Below, one piece after another: positions 26,442 through 35,339 of a DNA stretch of 64,000 nucleotides. The notes below the pieces were generated by a model. The model saw only the letters and a list, made by a program, of their open reading frames with translations, searched no databases and was not told the origin of the DNA. The stretch's first letter is position 1, and the number at the start of each line of letters is the position of its first letter. A program made the translations under genes and the position numbers. This DNA is from Robiginitomaculum_A sp036478535 (GTDB lineage Bacteria; Pseudomonadota; Alphaproteobacteria; Caulobacterales; Maricaulaceae), in the NCBI GenBank assembly GCA_965224735.1, contig OZ245059.1, positions 2,418,001 through 2,482,000 on the forward strand, in the 5' to 3' direction.

Positions 26442-27143
26442 ATGAAGAAAACTATTTTTACCATAAGCGTGTGTTTATTGGCCTCTGGTTTGGCTCATGC
26501 GGGTAATGAACAGATCACTACCGCCATGGATGATATGGATGCCAAGCACAAAACCTGCCTTGAACGTATTTCGAAAGATAGTGACCTTGCTTATGAAGAA
26601 GCGATGATTTGGCAAAGTAAAGGCGGCGGACGGCGGGCGCGCCACTGCGTTGCTATGGCTCTGTTTGCCCTTGGCCATGAAGACGAGGCCGCATTTCGCC
26701 TTGAAAAACTTGCCCGATCACCAGATGGCGGCAATACGGCTTTGCGGGTTGGGTATTATGCAGAATCTGCGGGTATGTGGCTCAAAGCAGGCTTGCCGCG
26801 CAAGGCTTATGACGCGGCAAGCGCTGGCCTTAAGCTTGATAAAACCGATGTAAACTTACGCATAGAGCGCGCCCGCGTCTATGTGGCATTGGGGAAGCCT
26901 GAATATGCGGAAACGGATCTAAGTTCTGTACTCGCTTTTAGTCCCAATGAAGCACGAGCCTTGCGCTATAGAGCCGATGTGCGACTTAGGCTTAAAAAGC
27001 TTGCGCTTGCCAAAGCAGATATTGACCGCTCTGTGCGTTTGAATATCAAAGATATAGATAGCTTGCTTGTGCGCGGGCAGATAAATGAAGCCATTCGTAT
27101 ATCTAAGATGCACAAGACGGCGCACAAGAAGGGGCAGAAGTAA
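26442..27143 (+). CDS. Exported TPR-repeat protein
   Basis: ATG at 26442 starts a signal peptide (KKTIFTISVCLLASGLAHA). The mature part consists of about five helix-turn-helix TPR-like repeats (for example ARHCVAMALFALGHEDEAAFRLEKLA, KAYDAASAGLKLDKTDVNLRIERARVYVALGKPEYAETDLSSVLAFSPN and AKADIDRSVRLN). Such repeats bind other proteins in the periplasm. No enzymatic part is seen. It ends in Lys-rich KMHKTAHKKGQK. The 3' end overlaps queG tail to tail by 41 bp. Confidence 0.75.
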   Translation: MKKTIFTISVCLLASGLAHAGNEQITTAMDDMDAKHKTCLERISKDSDLAYEEAMIWQSKGGGRRARHCVAMALFALGHEDEAAFRLEKLARSPDGGNTALRVGYYAESAGMWLKAGLPRKAYDAASAGLKLDKTDVNLRIERARVYVALGKPEYAETDLSSVLAFSPNEARALRYRADVRLRLKKLALAKADIDRSVRLNIKDIDSLLVRGQINEAIRISKMHKTAHKKGQK

Positions 27144-28095
27144 GCCGCTTAATTGCCCAAAGGGCTGCGTCTTTCACGGTCTTATCGATTGCGTTTTCAT
27201 GCCGTTGCGCGCAGGGCAGGAGTGCTAAATCAGCAGAATTGCCAATGGCGTAGAGAACATTGCGCAAAAATCTATCTCTGCCAATTCGTTTTATGGGAGA
27301 GCCAGAAAAATGTTTGCGAAAATCTGCATCATTAAGGCTTGCTAGAAACGCTAAGTCTGGCGTAATTAAATCAGCGCGCGCAATCAATTTCGCCTCGCTA
27401 GCCACTTTGGCATATTTGTTCCACGGGCAAATGGCGAGGCAATCATCGCAACCATAAATTCTATTGCCAAGCTTTGGCCGCAAATACTCATCGATAGGGC
27501 CATGCAGTTCTATTGTTAGATAGGAAATACATTTTCGCGCGTCGAGTTTATAAGCGGCAGGAAAAGCGTCGGTTGGGCATATATCAAGGCAGGCACGGCA
27601 TGTGCCGCAATTATTTTTTTCGTGGGGGGAAGCTGGCAGTTTCGCGGCGCTTAAAATAACGCCCAAAAACAGCCAAGAGCCGAAATTTCGGTTGACTAAA
27701 TTAGTGTGTTTCCCTTGCCAGCCAAGGCCACCCAAAGCAGCCAAAGGTTTCTCCATCAAAGGGGCTGTATCGACAAAAATTTTCACGTCCATATGGGTAT
27801 CACGCGCCAAAAGACCCGCCAGTTCTTTTAGTTTTCCTTTCATCAAAGCATGGTAATCTTTGTTGCGGGCATAGACAGAAATTGTTGCTTTGGTTTTTTT
27901 CAGCACTGTGGACATTGGGTCTATTTCAGGTCCGTAATTAAATCCGAGCACGATGGCAGATTTTGCTTCTGGCCAAAGGTTATGCGGGTGAGAGCGCCGA
28001 AATTTTGTTTTTTCCATCCACTCCATAGTGCCATGGTATTGGCGGTCAATAAATTCGCCAAGCCATTGCCCGTTTTGCCTGCCCACGCTTTCCAA
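27103..28095 (-). CDS. queG: Epoxyqueuosine reductase
   Basis: QueG reduces epoxyqueuosine to queuosine in tRNA, using cobalamin and two 4Fe-4S clusters. The clusters are bound by CGTCRACLDICPTDAF and CDDCLAICPWNK; the cobalamin-site region ALGGLGWQGKHTNLVN is present. The listed start is TTG at 28095, but the frame stays open to 28203 and the added reading (LLKPIYKRAQSLGFSAIGIVDL) resembles the conserved family N-terminus. No ATG, GTG or TTG is found there, so an ATT at 28176 after AGAG might be used. The C-terminal tail repeats SAPSCAPSCAS. It follows a GST gene on the same strand. Confidence 0.93.
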   Translation of the reverse strand: MESVGRQNGQWLGEFIDRQYHGTMEWMEKTKFRRSHPHNLWPEAKSAIVLGFNYGPEIDPMSTVLKKTKATISVYARNKDYHALMKGKLKELAGLLARDTHMDVKIFVDTAPLMEKPLAALGGLGWQGKHTNLVNRNFGSWLFLGVILSAAKLPASPHEKNNCGTCRACLDICPTDAFPAAYKLDARKCISYLTIELHGPIDEYLRPKLGNRIYGCDDCLAICPWNKYAKVASEAKLIARADLITPDLAFLASLNDADFRKHFSGSPIKRIGRDRFLRNVLYAIGNSADLALLPCAQRHENAIDKTVKDAALWAIKRLTSAPSCAPSCAS

Positions 28096-28190
28096 GTCGA
28101 CAATGCCAATGGCAGAAAACCCAAGGCTTTGTGCGCGCTTGTAAATAGGTTTTAATAAGGCTGGCTGCTTGGTAATGTGTATCTCTGATT

Positions 28191-28871
28191 TTAAAAATCT
28201 AAATCAGCATAATGCTGCGGCGCGCGCAAGCCCGGGAGTGTATCTTTTAGCAATGGCTGAAAGGATGGTCTTGATTTTAATTTTTGGTACCATTCTTTGA
28301 GTGTGTCCCATTTGTCCCAATTAATCTCGCCCAAAAAATCAAGGCAAGAAATATGAGCCCCGCCCGCAAGATCGGCAAGGCTTATTGTCCGCCCTGCCAG
28401 CCAATCTCTATTTTCCAGTAGCCAAGTGAGATATTCGAGATGAAAATTTAGGTGCGCACGGCCCGTTCGCAAAACCGATGGGTCAGGTGCTCCACTGCCC
28501 GACAGGCTTTTTTCCAGCTTCTCCGAGAGAATATAGGCATCAACATCGCCAGAAAATTTTACGTCAAACCATTGGGCAAGACGTCTCACTTTGGCTTTGT
28601 CCTGCGGGTTTGTTGGGAGAAGCGGGTAGCGCCCACTGTTATTATCCGCCACATATTCGGTTATGGCGCGCGCGGTACCCATCACAAATTTCTCCGTGCT
28701 TGTTTCTTCAACAAGGCAGGGTGGAATACCTTCAGTGCATAAATTCAAAAAAGCATCACCTGGCGCCCATGGGATCACAGTTTCCAGTTTGAATTTTAAT
28801 TTTTTCTCGGCTAAAGCCAGCCGTACTTGCCGCGATCCTGGGTCGAGTGGCCAATGGTAAAGTGTTCTCAT
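28191..28871 (-). CDS. Glutathione S-transferase family protein
   Basis: An N-terminal thioredoxin-fold domain (RTLYHWPLDPGSRQVRLALAEKKL, with the substrate loop IPPCLVEE) and a helical C-terminal domain (WLAGRTISLADLAGGAHISCLDFLGE). The N-terminal Ser/Arg pair of PGSRQVR is in the place of the glutathione-activating Ser. 226 residues is the usual size. Likely cytosolic glutathione conjugation or isomerisation; substrate unknown. It ends just before queG. Confidence 0.85.
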   Translation of the reverse strand: MRTLYHWPLDPGSRQVRLALAEKKLKFKLETVIPWAPGDAFLNLCTEGIPPCLVEETSTEKFVMGTARAITEYVADNNSGRYPLLPTNPQDKAKVRRLAQWFDVKFSGDVDAYILSEKLEKSLSGSGAPDPSVLRTGRAHLNFHLEYLTWLLENRDWLAGRTISLADLAGGAHISCLDFLGEINWDKWDTLKEWYQKLKSRPSFQPLLKDTLPGLRAPQHYADLDF

Positions 28872-28906
28872 AATAGCAAGATAAAACCCAATTCCTTAAG
28901 GGGGCT

Positions 28907-29926
28907 TTAATACTTTTCCCCGCCTTTGGTTTTATCTGTATAATCTTGTCTAAATATTGCATTCCCATGTTTATGATGACAAGAATTTGGATGCGGGTGG
29001 ATAAGGATATCGGCTGCTGGATAACTTTGCATCATGCGGTTTTCAGCCGTAACAACGATGCTATGGGCTTCCGATAAGGATAGATGATCGTCGAGATCAA
29101 GTTGCATTTGGATATGAACATGAGGGCCAGCAGCACGGGTTCGCAAATCGTGAACGCCGTTAATACGCTTATCCGATAGGGCGAGGCTGCGGATAAGCTC
29201 GCGCTCTTTTTGCGGCAATTCTCGGTCCATAAGTTGAGCCCAAGCAAACCGTGCGACTTTAAACGCTGTATAAAGCAGCCAAAGCGAGATGCCGATACTC
29301 ACCAAGGCATCTGCGCGCAAAAAGGAGGTGTATGTAGTTAAGGAAAGTCCGATAATCACGGCGATATTTGCGGACATGTCAGCGATATAGTGGGCTCTAT
29401 CCCCGCGTACAGCCAGCGATCCTGTCGCTTTAATCGCCCAAGTTTGCGCGATTAAAAGCCCTGTGGTTAAAATGGTTGCCAGCACCATAACAGCAATGGC
29501 ATAGCCTCCATGTTCAAGCATTTGCGGGTGTTCAAATTTATGCACTGTGGTTTCTAATAAATGCACAGCCGCTAAAACAATCAGGCAAACTTGTAATATG
29601 GCGGAAAACCCTTCTGCTTTCCCGCGGCCAAATCTGTACAGACTATCGGGCGCTCTGGCCGCATAGCGAACGGCGAGAAAACTGGAAAATGCGGCAATTA
29701 AATCAAGGCTTGAATGGACAAGGGAAGAAAGGATTCCCGCACTACCAGATTCATGATATACAATAAGCTTCATCGCAATCAAAACAATACTAATGCCCAC
29801 TGAAAGGACTGTTATACGGCGGGTTATTCGCGAACTGGCATGAGGTTTGAGCCGTCCAGGACGGCCTTCACGTTTTGGAAGCTCGTACGGCGATTTACGT
29901 TTTGATAGTTTGTTTTTTTGCAGCAA
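28907..29926 (-). CDS. Cation diffusion facilitator (FieF-like)
   Basis: Six membrane helices with metal-site residues in helix 2 (HSSLDLIAAF) and helix 5 (DRAHYIADMSANIAVI), giving the paired HxxxD and HxxxD pattern of zinc/iron exporters of the CDF family. A His-rich cytosolic domain follows (AGPHVHIQMQLDLDDHLSLSEAHSI, then HPHPNSCHHKHG). It should export Zn(II) or Fe(II) in exchange for protons. The start is TTG at 29926 with AAGGTG upstream; the first 35 residues are basic and not part of the family core. Confidence 0.9.
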   Translation of the reverse strand: MLQKNKLSKRKSPYELPKREGRPGRLKPHASSRITRRITVLSVGISIVLIAMKLIVYHESGSAGILSSLVHSSLDLIAAFSSFLAVRYAARAPDSLYRFGRGKAEGFSAILQVCLIVLAAVHLLETTVHKFEHPQMLEHGGYAIAVMVLATILTTGLLIAQTWAIKATGSLAVRGDRAHYIADMSANIAVIIGLSLTTYTSFLRADALVSIGISLWLLYTAFKVARFAWAQLMDRELPQKERELIRSLALSDKRINGVHDLRTRAAGPHVHIQMQLDLDDHLSLSEAHSIVVTAENRMMQSYPAADILIHPHPNSCHHKHGNAIFRQDYTDKTKGGEKY

Positions 29927-30088
29927 TTCACACCTTGTTTTATAACCAATAAGTTTTGTTATAGCATAACCTTCTCTATGTATATATCTTTTTTAGTGAC
30001 AAAGCCGCAAGATTAACTTATCGCATATAAATAGAAATAAAACTAACTACAATTCCACCTTAAAACGCGGGTGTTATAGGATGCTACT

Positions 30089-32845
30089 ATGGCTATTTTC
30101 AAACCTTCATTGATAAAAACGACTTTAACCGCTTTGGTTTTAGGCGTTGGAATAAGTGCATGCGGAGATACCAAAAGCAAAGACGATGCGAAACAAGATG
30201 CAATAACGAGCGCAAATATTTATGTCGAGAGTGAAATTCCTCAAGGTCCTTTAGGCGATAATGTTGTGCCGACACATTACAGTCTTGATTTCAAAATGAA
30301 CCCAAGAGAAGACGGGTTTTCTGGTTTGACACAGATTGAAGTCGACATTAAAAAACCAACCACTAAAATTTGGATGCATGGCAAACATTTGACAGTTACA
30401 GGTGCTAAGGTAAAGCTCGCAGATGGAACTGATATTGTTGCTAATTATGCGGAAGTGCCGCCTGAAGAGGCTCCCTCTGGAGTTGTTTCATTAAGCTTTG
30501 ATACACCGATTTCTGGCGCTGTAACGCTCTATATTCCCTATCAAGCGCCTTACAATAAAAACTTAAATGCGGCCTATAAAGTTATAAAAAAATCAAATGC
30601 GCGTACCGACAATTACATCATTACGCAGATGGAGGCGATTGGGGCGCGTGAAGCCTTTCCAAGCTTTGATGAACCGCGTTTTAAAGTGCCTTTTGACGTT
30701 TCAATCACAGCACCAAAGGAGGATATCGTTTACGCCAATACGCCTGAGATTATTCGCAATGAGAATGAGGATGGTTGGGCAAAACATACCTATGCGACAA
30801 CGCGTCCACTTCCAACTTACCTCATTGCTTTTGGTATTGGGCCTTGGGATGTTGTGGATTATGGTGAACTGCCTGAGACAAAGATTAGAAAACGGGCCGT
30901 TCCCTTGCGCGGGATTGCCGTGCGTGGTCACGGAAAAGACATGCAATATGCTTTGAAAAATACGCAAGGGATTGTTGAAACTCATGAAGAATATTTTGGT
31001 AGTCCTTTCCCTTATGAAAAGCTGGATTTAATTGCAGCGCCCGATTACGCATTTGGCGCCATGGAAAATCCTGGCGCGATTGTGTTCACTGAATATCTCC
31101 TCATGATGGATAAAAATGCATCATTAGGCCAAAAGCGCGCCTATGCGTCCGTTAATTCCCATGAGCTAGCTCACCAATGGTTTGGCGATTTGGTGACGCC
31201 CGTATGGTGGGAAGACATTTGGCTTAATGAAGCCTTCGCAACATGGATGGGTAATAAAACCGTTGATGCATGGAACCCTGGTTATAAATTTGACCGCCAG
31301 ACTCTAAAGGGCGCTTTGCGCGCTATGGATACGGATAGCCTAGCGAGTACGCGCAGTATTCGCGAACCGCTTCTAAAAACCGAAAATGTGATGGATCAAT
31401 TTGACGGTATTACTTACAAAAAAGGCGCGGGCGTTTTGGCTATGTTTGAAGGCTATCTGGGCGAGGAAAGTTTTCAAAAAGGCGTGCGGTTACACATGAA
31501 ACGCTTCGAAGATAAAGTGGCAACCTCTGATGATTTTTTCCAATCTCTGGGCGATGGTTCTGGTAATGATAAAGTTGTCCCCGCGCTAAAAAGTTTCGTA
31601 GATCAACCTGGAGTGCCTTTGGTGAGCGGGACTTTGTCTTGCAAATCTGATGTCCATAAAGTGACCCTCACACAATCTCGGTATGCGCCTTTGGGCTCCA
31701 CGATAAAACAAGGTCAGACCTGGAAAATTCCCGTTTGTGCTAAATATGGTGCTGATGGAAAAACCTATAAAACGTGTACACTGCTCAGCACAAAAACAGC
31801 AGCTTTGGATTTGGAATCGCAAAACTGCCCGGCATGGCTTACTCTAAACGCAGACGGGGCGGGGTATTATCGCTACACCATGGATAAAAAGGCATGGGCA
31901 GGTTTGCTCTCCAATACGGATAAGCTTGATACAAAAGAAGTGCTTACGGTTTTGGATAGTTTGAACGCAAGTTTTCACGCGGGTGATCTGGACGCAAAAA
32001 CCTATCTCAATGGTATGGAGGCGCTTGCTCATCACAAAGAATACGATGTGGCTGCTAAGGCGGGGGACGGTATTGCGGGGCTTTATCATTTTCTCGACAA
32101 ATCTGCGCATCCAGATTTAGAGCGCTATACGCGCGATTTATATGCAAAACGATATGCAAAAATCAAAAACGCCAAGACGATGGAAGCGCGCCTGCTTGCG
32201 CCTACCTTGGCGAGCCGTTTGGTCAATTATGGCGGCGATACGGCTTTGGCTGCAAAATTTGCTGCTAAAGGTGTAAAATATCTAGGCGTGGACGGTTTGG
32301 TCGATAAAAAAGCTTTAGCGCCCAACATGCTTGGCCTTGGCTTGTCTCAAGCCTTTAAAGCCACCCCTGAAACCACGGTCGATTTATTACTTGATATGGT
32401 AAAGTCAGGAACGCCCGCCGAGAAGGCTGATGCAAGTTATGTTTTGTCCTTCACGAAGGGTGATGAAGCACTAACCGCGCGCCTACTTGAGGAGGCTTTG
32501 CATAATGAAGACACATTTACTGACCGGCAAGCTTCGACTTTGGTTTTCTCGCTTATGGGCAATCTTGCAACTCAAAAACAAACATGGGCTTGGGTAAAAG
32601 GTAACTTTGATGAATTTGTTCAAAAACGGGTTTCCGATGCTGGCAAAAACGGCCCGTTGCGCGCAGCTAGCGGATTTTGTAGCGCTGAGAAAGCCAAAGA
32701 AGTTGAGACTTTTTTCAAGTCTAAAGCAAATTTAATTCCTGGCTATGAGCGCGCACTCGCGCAAACTTTGGAGGGCATAAATCTGTGCGCGGCTTTCAAA
32801 GCAAAACAGGCTAATGATCTGGTGAAGGCTCTGAAAAGACGCTAA
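30089..32845 (+). CDS. M1-family aminopeptidase, predicted lipoprotein
   Basis: The N-terminus is a lipoprotein signal (LVLGVGISACGD) so the enzyme is anchored in the envelope. The M1 motifs are AFGAMENPGAIVFTE (substrate amino group) and HELAHQWFGD with the second Glu in WLNEAFATWMGN (zinc site). The N-terminal saddle domain and the C-terminal armadillo-like domain bring it to 918 residues, typical of the family. It would cleave N-terminal residues from peptides in the periplasm. ATG at 30089 follows ATAGGATG. It is divergent from the cation exporter. Confidence 0.94.
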   Translation: MAIFKPSLIKTTLTALVLGVGISACGDTKSKDDAKQDAITSANIYVESEIPQGPLGDNVVPTHYSLDFKMNPREDGFSGLTQIEVDIKKPTTKIWMHGKHLTVTGAKVKLADGTDIVANYAEVPPEEAPSGVVSLSFDTPISGAVTLYIPYQAPYNKNLNAAYKVIKKSNARTDNYIITQMEAIGAREAFPSFDEPRFKVPFDVSITAPKEDIVYANTPEIIRNENEDGWAKHTYATTRPLPTYLIAFGIGPWDVVDYGELPETKIRKRAVPLRGIAVRGHGKDMQYALKNTQGIVETHEEYFGSPFPYEKLDLIAAPDYAFGAMENPGAIVFTEYLLMMDKNASLGQKRAYASVNSHELAHQWFGDLVTPVWWEDIWLNEAFATWMGNKTVDAWNPGYKFDRQTLKGALRAMDTDSLASTRSIREPLLKTENVMDQFDGITYKKGAGVLAMFEGYLGEESFQKGVRLHMKRFEDKVATSDDFFQSLGDGSGNDKVVPALKSFVDQPGVPLVSGTLSCKSDVHKVTLTQSRYAPLGSTIKQGQTWKIPVCAKYGADGKTYKTCTLLSTKTAALDLESQNCPAWLTLNADGAGYYRYTMDKKAWAGLLSNTDKLDTKEVLTVLDSLNASFHAGDLDAKTYLNGMEALAHHKEYDVAAKAGDGIAGLYHFLDKSAHPDLERYTRDLYAKRYAKIKNAKTMEARLLAPTLASRLVNYGGDTALAAKFAAKGVKYLGVDGLVDKKALAPNMLGLGLSQAFKATPETTVDLLLDMVKSGTPAEKADASYVLSFTKGDEALTARLLEEALHNEDTFTDRQASTLVFSLMGNLATQKQTWAWVKGNFDEFVQKRVSDAGKNGPLRAASGFCSAEKAKEVETFFKSKANLIPGYERALAQTLEGINLCAAFKAKQANDLVKALKRR

Positions 32846-32913
32846 CTGAAAAGAGTTAAGGCTTGTTACAATTTAAATTTTGTACAACAGATCCAAGCGG
32901 CTAAGTTGACCTC

Positions 32914-33873
32914 ATGGATAATTTAATCACAGATGTGGGTGGCCTGAAAATCGGGCAAGCCCATGACGCGGATGTCAAAACGGGTGTTACGGTTATTTTG
33001 CCAAATATACCCGCTTTGTGCGCGGTAGATGTGCGCGGCGGCGGGCCGGGCACCCGTGAAACTGACCTTTTGGGAAGCGATGGGACGGTTGAAAAAGTGC
33101 ATGCGATTGTGCTCTCTGGCGGCAGTGTTTATGGCCTGGCGGCAGCGGATGCGGTCACGGCGGTTTTAGGAGCAAAAGGCATTGGTTATGAAGTTGGGCC
33201 TGCGCCAATCCCTGTCTCGCCTATCGTTCCGAGCGCGATTTTATTCGATAACGCCAATGGCGGCGACAAGGATTGGGGCGAAACTCCGCCCTTTCAAAAT
33301 TTAGGGATGGAGGCGTTAGAAAACGCAGGCGTGAAATTCGATGTAGGTGCTGCTGGCGCAGGCTATGGAGCGACGGCGGGACTTTATTCGGGCGGGCTTG
33401 GTAGTGCCTGTGAAACTGTGGACGGTATTACGGTTGGCGCAATTATTGCGGCCAATCCGGTTGGTTCGCCCTATATGCCAAATACGGATTGTTTTTGGGC
33501 ATGGATGTATGAAAATGAGGGCGAATTAGGCGGCGTGCGTCCGCCAAAAGACTATCAATATAGCGCTCCTAGAGACACAAAACTTGAATTCTTGAAGGCT
33601 ACTGGGGCTTCAAGAATTATCGGTGTGGTGGCTGTCGATGCGGCCTTGTCTCAAAAGGAATTGCGCCGCCTTGCGGTTATGGCCCAAGACGGTATTGCCA
33701 TGGCCGTACAGCCCGCCCACACACCATTGGACGGTGACACGATATTTGCGCTAACAACAGGGGATAAACCGCTTCTAAATTTACGCCCTGTTTTTTTGAC
33801 TCATCTAGGCGGCGGCGCTGCGTCGCCCAAGCCATATCTCGCGGCGTCTATGAAGCGTGTATTTAAGGCATAG
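32914..33873 (+). CDS. P1-family peptidase (DmpA/S58 type)
   Basis: An Ntn-hydrolase-like enzyme that self-cleaves to form a nucleophile. Visible family motifs: ITDVGGLKIGQAHD, AVDVRGGGPGTRETDLL, VLSGGSVYGLAAADAV and TVGAIIAANPVGSP. Members cleave N-terminal amino acids from short peptides or act on beta-peptides. No signal peptide is seen. The 319-residue size is usual. It follows the M1 aminopeptidase on the same strand by 68 bp, and both trim peptides. Confidence 0.9.
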   Translation: MDNLITDVGGLKIGQAHDADVKTGVTVILPNIPALCAVDVRGGGPGTRETDLLGSDGTVEKVHAIVLSGGSVYGLAAADAVTAVLGAKGIGYEVGPAPIPVSPIVPSAILFDNANGGDKDWGETPPFQNLGMEALENAGVKFDVGAAGAGYGATAGLYSGGLGSACETVDGITVGAIIAANPVGSPYMPNTDCFWAWMYENEGELGGVRPPKDYQYSAPRDTKLEFLKATGASRIIGVVAVDAALSQKELRRLAVMAQDGIAMAVQPAHTPLDGDTIFALTTGDKPLLNLRPVFLTHLGGGAASPKPYLAASMKRVFKA

Positions 33874-33966
33874 TTTTAACGGCTTACAAAGAATTTTAGT
33901 CTATACGTAAAAGAGACTTGCAATTAGCGAGAAGATAGGCTTTAAACCGCTTCTCGATTCAGATAC

Positions 33967-34043
33967 GCACTGGTAGCTCAGTTGGATAGAGCACTTGACT
34001 ACGAATCAAGGGGTCGGGGGTTCGAATCCTCCCCAGTGCGCCA
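33967..34043 (+). tRNA. tRNA-Arg (anticodon ACG)
   Basis: A 77-nt cloverleaf: acceptor GCACTGG with CCAGTGC, D-arm TAGCTCAGTTGGATAGAGC, anticodon loop CTACGAA with ACG, T-arm GGGGG-TTCGAAT-CCTCC, discriminator G and encoded CCA. Its 3' end is the attachment site of the neighbouring element. Confidence 0.97.
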
Positions 34044-34046
34044 TTA
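34029..34046. other. attL core of satellite element 1
   Basis: CTCCCCAGTGCGCCATTA, the 3' end of tRNA-Arg plus three bases, recurs exactly at 44313-44330. An integrase gene starts the intervening DNA, so these are the two ends of an integrated element. Confidence 0.85.
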
Positions 34047-34108
34047 CCATTTTATTATCCTTTATTTTCAATTAGTTAAATCGTTATTTGGCTAACCGTG
34101 TTATAAGG

Positions 34109-35185
34109 TTAGCCATTGGGTTTGTGTTTTTTTAGTAATTCAAAGGCTCGTTCAGCTTCTAATTCTTGATCTCGACTTGCTGTATATATGCTCAAGGCTT
34201 TCACTGTTTGGTGCCCTGTAACAGCCATAATCAACTTATTGTCACACCCAGCATTGGCTAGGCGCGTTGCTGCTGACTTCCTAAGCCCGTGCGCTGTGCA
34301 TCCTCTTATACGGCCATCCTCTTGCAATTTAGGTTTTATGCCCGCTTGCCGCGTTAGCTTAGCAAACCATTGTTGGAAGCCTTTAATTGAGAATGGCTTG
34401 CCATATGCAGTGACCAGAAATGTAAGATGGTTTGCGGGTGCTGCAGCTATCTCTTTTTGAAGCTCTGGTAATACGGGCAAAGTAACTGTTGTTTTTGTTT
34501 TTTGTGCTGTAATGCGAATCTTGCCAGCTTTGATATGTTGGCGCCCTAATCTCGCTACATCTGAGCCTCTTGCCGCCGTACATAACAACAATGCCAACGC
34601 TAGGCGCTCTCTCGATCCGCTTGCATAAGTTTCCTTGAATTGAGCAATTTCGCTTTCACTCCATACTCGAAAACCATCCGTTCTTTTATTATACCCTTTG
34701 AGCCTAAGCGTAGGATCAACTGTAATCATACCTACATCCAGCGCAAAGCCCATAAGCATTTTAAGCCGCCTTAAAAGACTATCAGCTGCCCCAGGTGTTT
34801 TACCCATATCGTCCATAATTTTTTTGACATGTTTACGCTCAAATCCTTTAAGGGGCATGTGACCATATTTTTGTCTAAAGTTACCGAATATACGTCTGTA
34901 AGTTTTTTGTGTGGATGGTGCTAGGCGCTGGTATTCAACTGAGCGCAAATAACGTACAATGAGAGCGCCAATGCTGTCGAGTATAACGCGATCTTTGCCT
35001 ATCGTTAGTTTTATTGGTTTCCCTGCGAGAGCTAGCTTGTAAGCTTCCATAAAGCCCGCCTCGCCTGGTTGCCCTGGCAAACTAACTTGCTTGTATCCTT
35101 TCTTGCGAAACCGCCAGCGCGTCTTGCCGTGCCGATCCTTAAAGCTGGATACATTATTTAGTCGTATTGAAGCCAAGTTTTTCAT
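34109..35185 (-). CDS. int: Tyrosine-recombinase integrase of element 1
   Basis: N-terminal arm-binding part (residues 1-60, KDRHGKTRWRFRKKGYKQV), core-binding helical part, then a catalytic domain with Arg in CTAARGSDVARLG, HGLRKSAATRLANAG (HxxR), GHQTVKALSIY (His and nucleophile Tyr). It inserts the element at tRNA-Arg and excises it. It reads toward the tRNA, ending 63 bp from attL. ATG at 35185 is used because upstream residues come from the overlapping 61-residue gene and show no family match. It lies downstream of the portal gene, within one long minus-strand run. Confidence 0.93.
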   Translation of the reverse strand: MKNLASIRLNNVSSFKDRHGKTRWRFRKKGYKQVSLPGQPGEAGFMEAYKLALAGKPIKLTIGKDRVILDSIGALIVRYLRSVEYQRLAPSTQKTYRRIFGNFRQKYGHMPLKGFERKHVKKIMDDMGKTPGAADSLLRRLKMLMGFALDVGMITVDPTLRLKGYNKRTDGFRVWSESEIAQFKETYASGSRERLALALLLCTAARGSDVARLGRQHIKAGKIRITAQKTKTTVTLPVLPELQKEIAAAPANHLTFLVTAYGKPFSIKGFQQWFAKLTRQAGIKPKLQEDGRIRGCTAHGLRKSAATRLANAGCDNKLIMAVTGHQTVKALSIYTASRDQELEAERAFELLKKHKPNG

Positions 35186-35339
35186 CCCATGGATTAAGTT
35201 TTTCTTTTGCGGTTTGGTTGGTGAAATCAAATTCAAACCGTGTATTCCCAAACTCGATAGCGCCAGATTTTACACCCTCTTTTTTTGCCATCTGTATTAA
35301 GTCCTGAGCACGTTTTTTTGTGAGGTGGACATTAGTCAT
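35154..35339 (-). CDS. Small phage protein of unknown function
   Basis: A 61-residue, lysine-rich soluble protein (KKRAQDLIQMAKKEGVKSGAIEFGNTRFEFDF). Its ATG overlaps the portal stop (TAATG) and its own end overlaps the integrase start, so it is translated between structural genes and int. I do not recognise the family. Its position next to int would fit an excision or regulatory role, but that is inference. Confidence 0.7.
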   Translation of the reverse strand: MTNVHLTKKRAQDLIQMAKKEGVKSGAIEFGNTRFEFDFTNQTAKEKLNPWDEKLGFNTTK

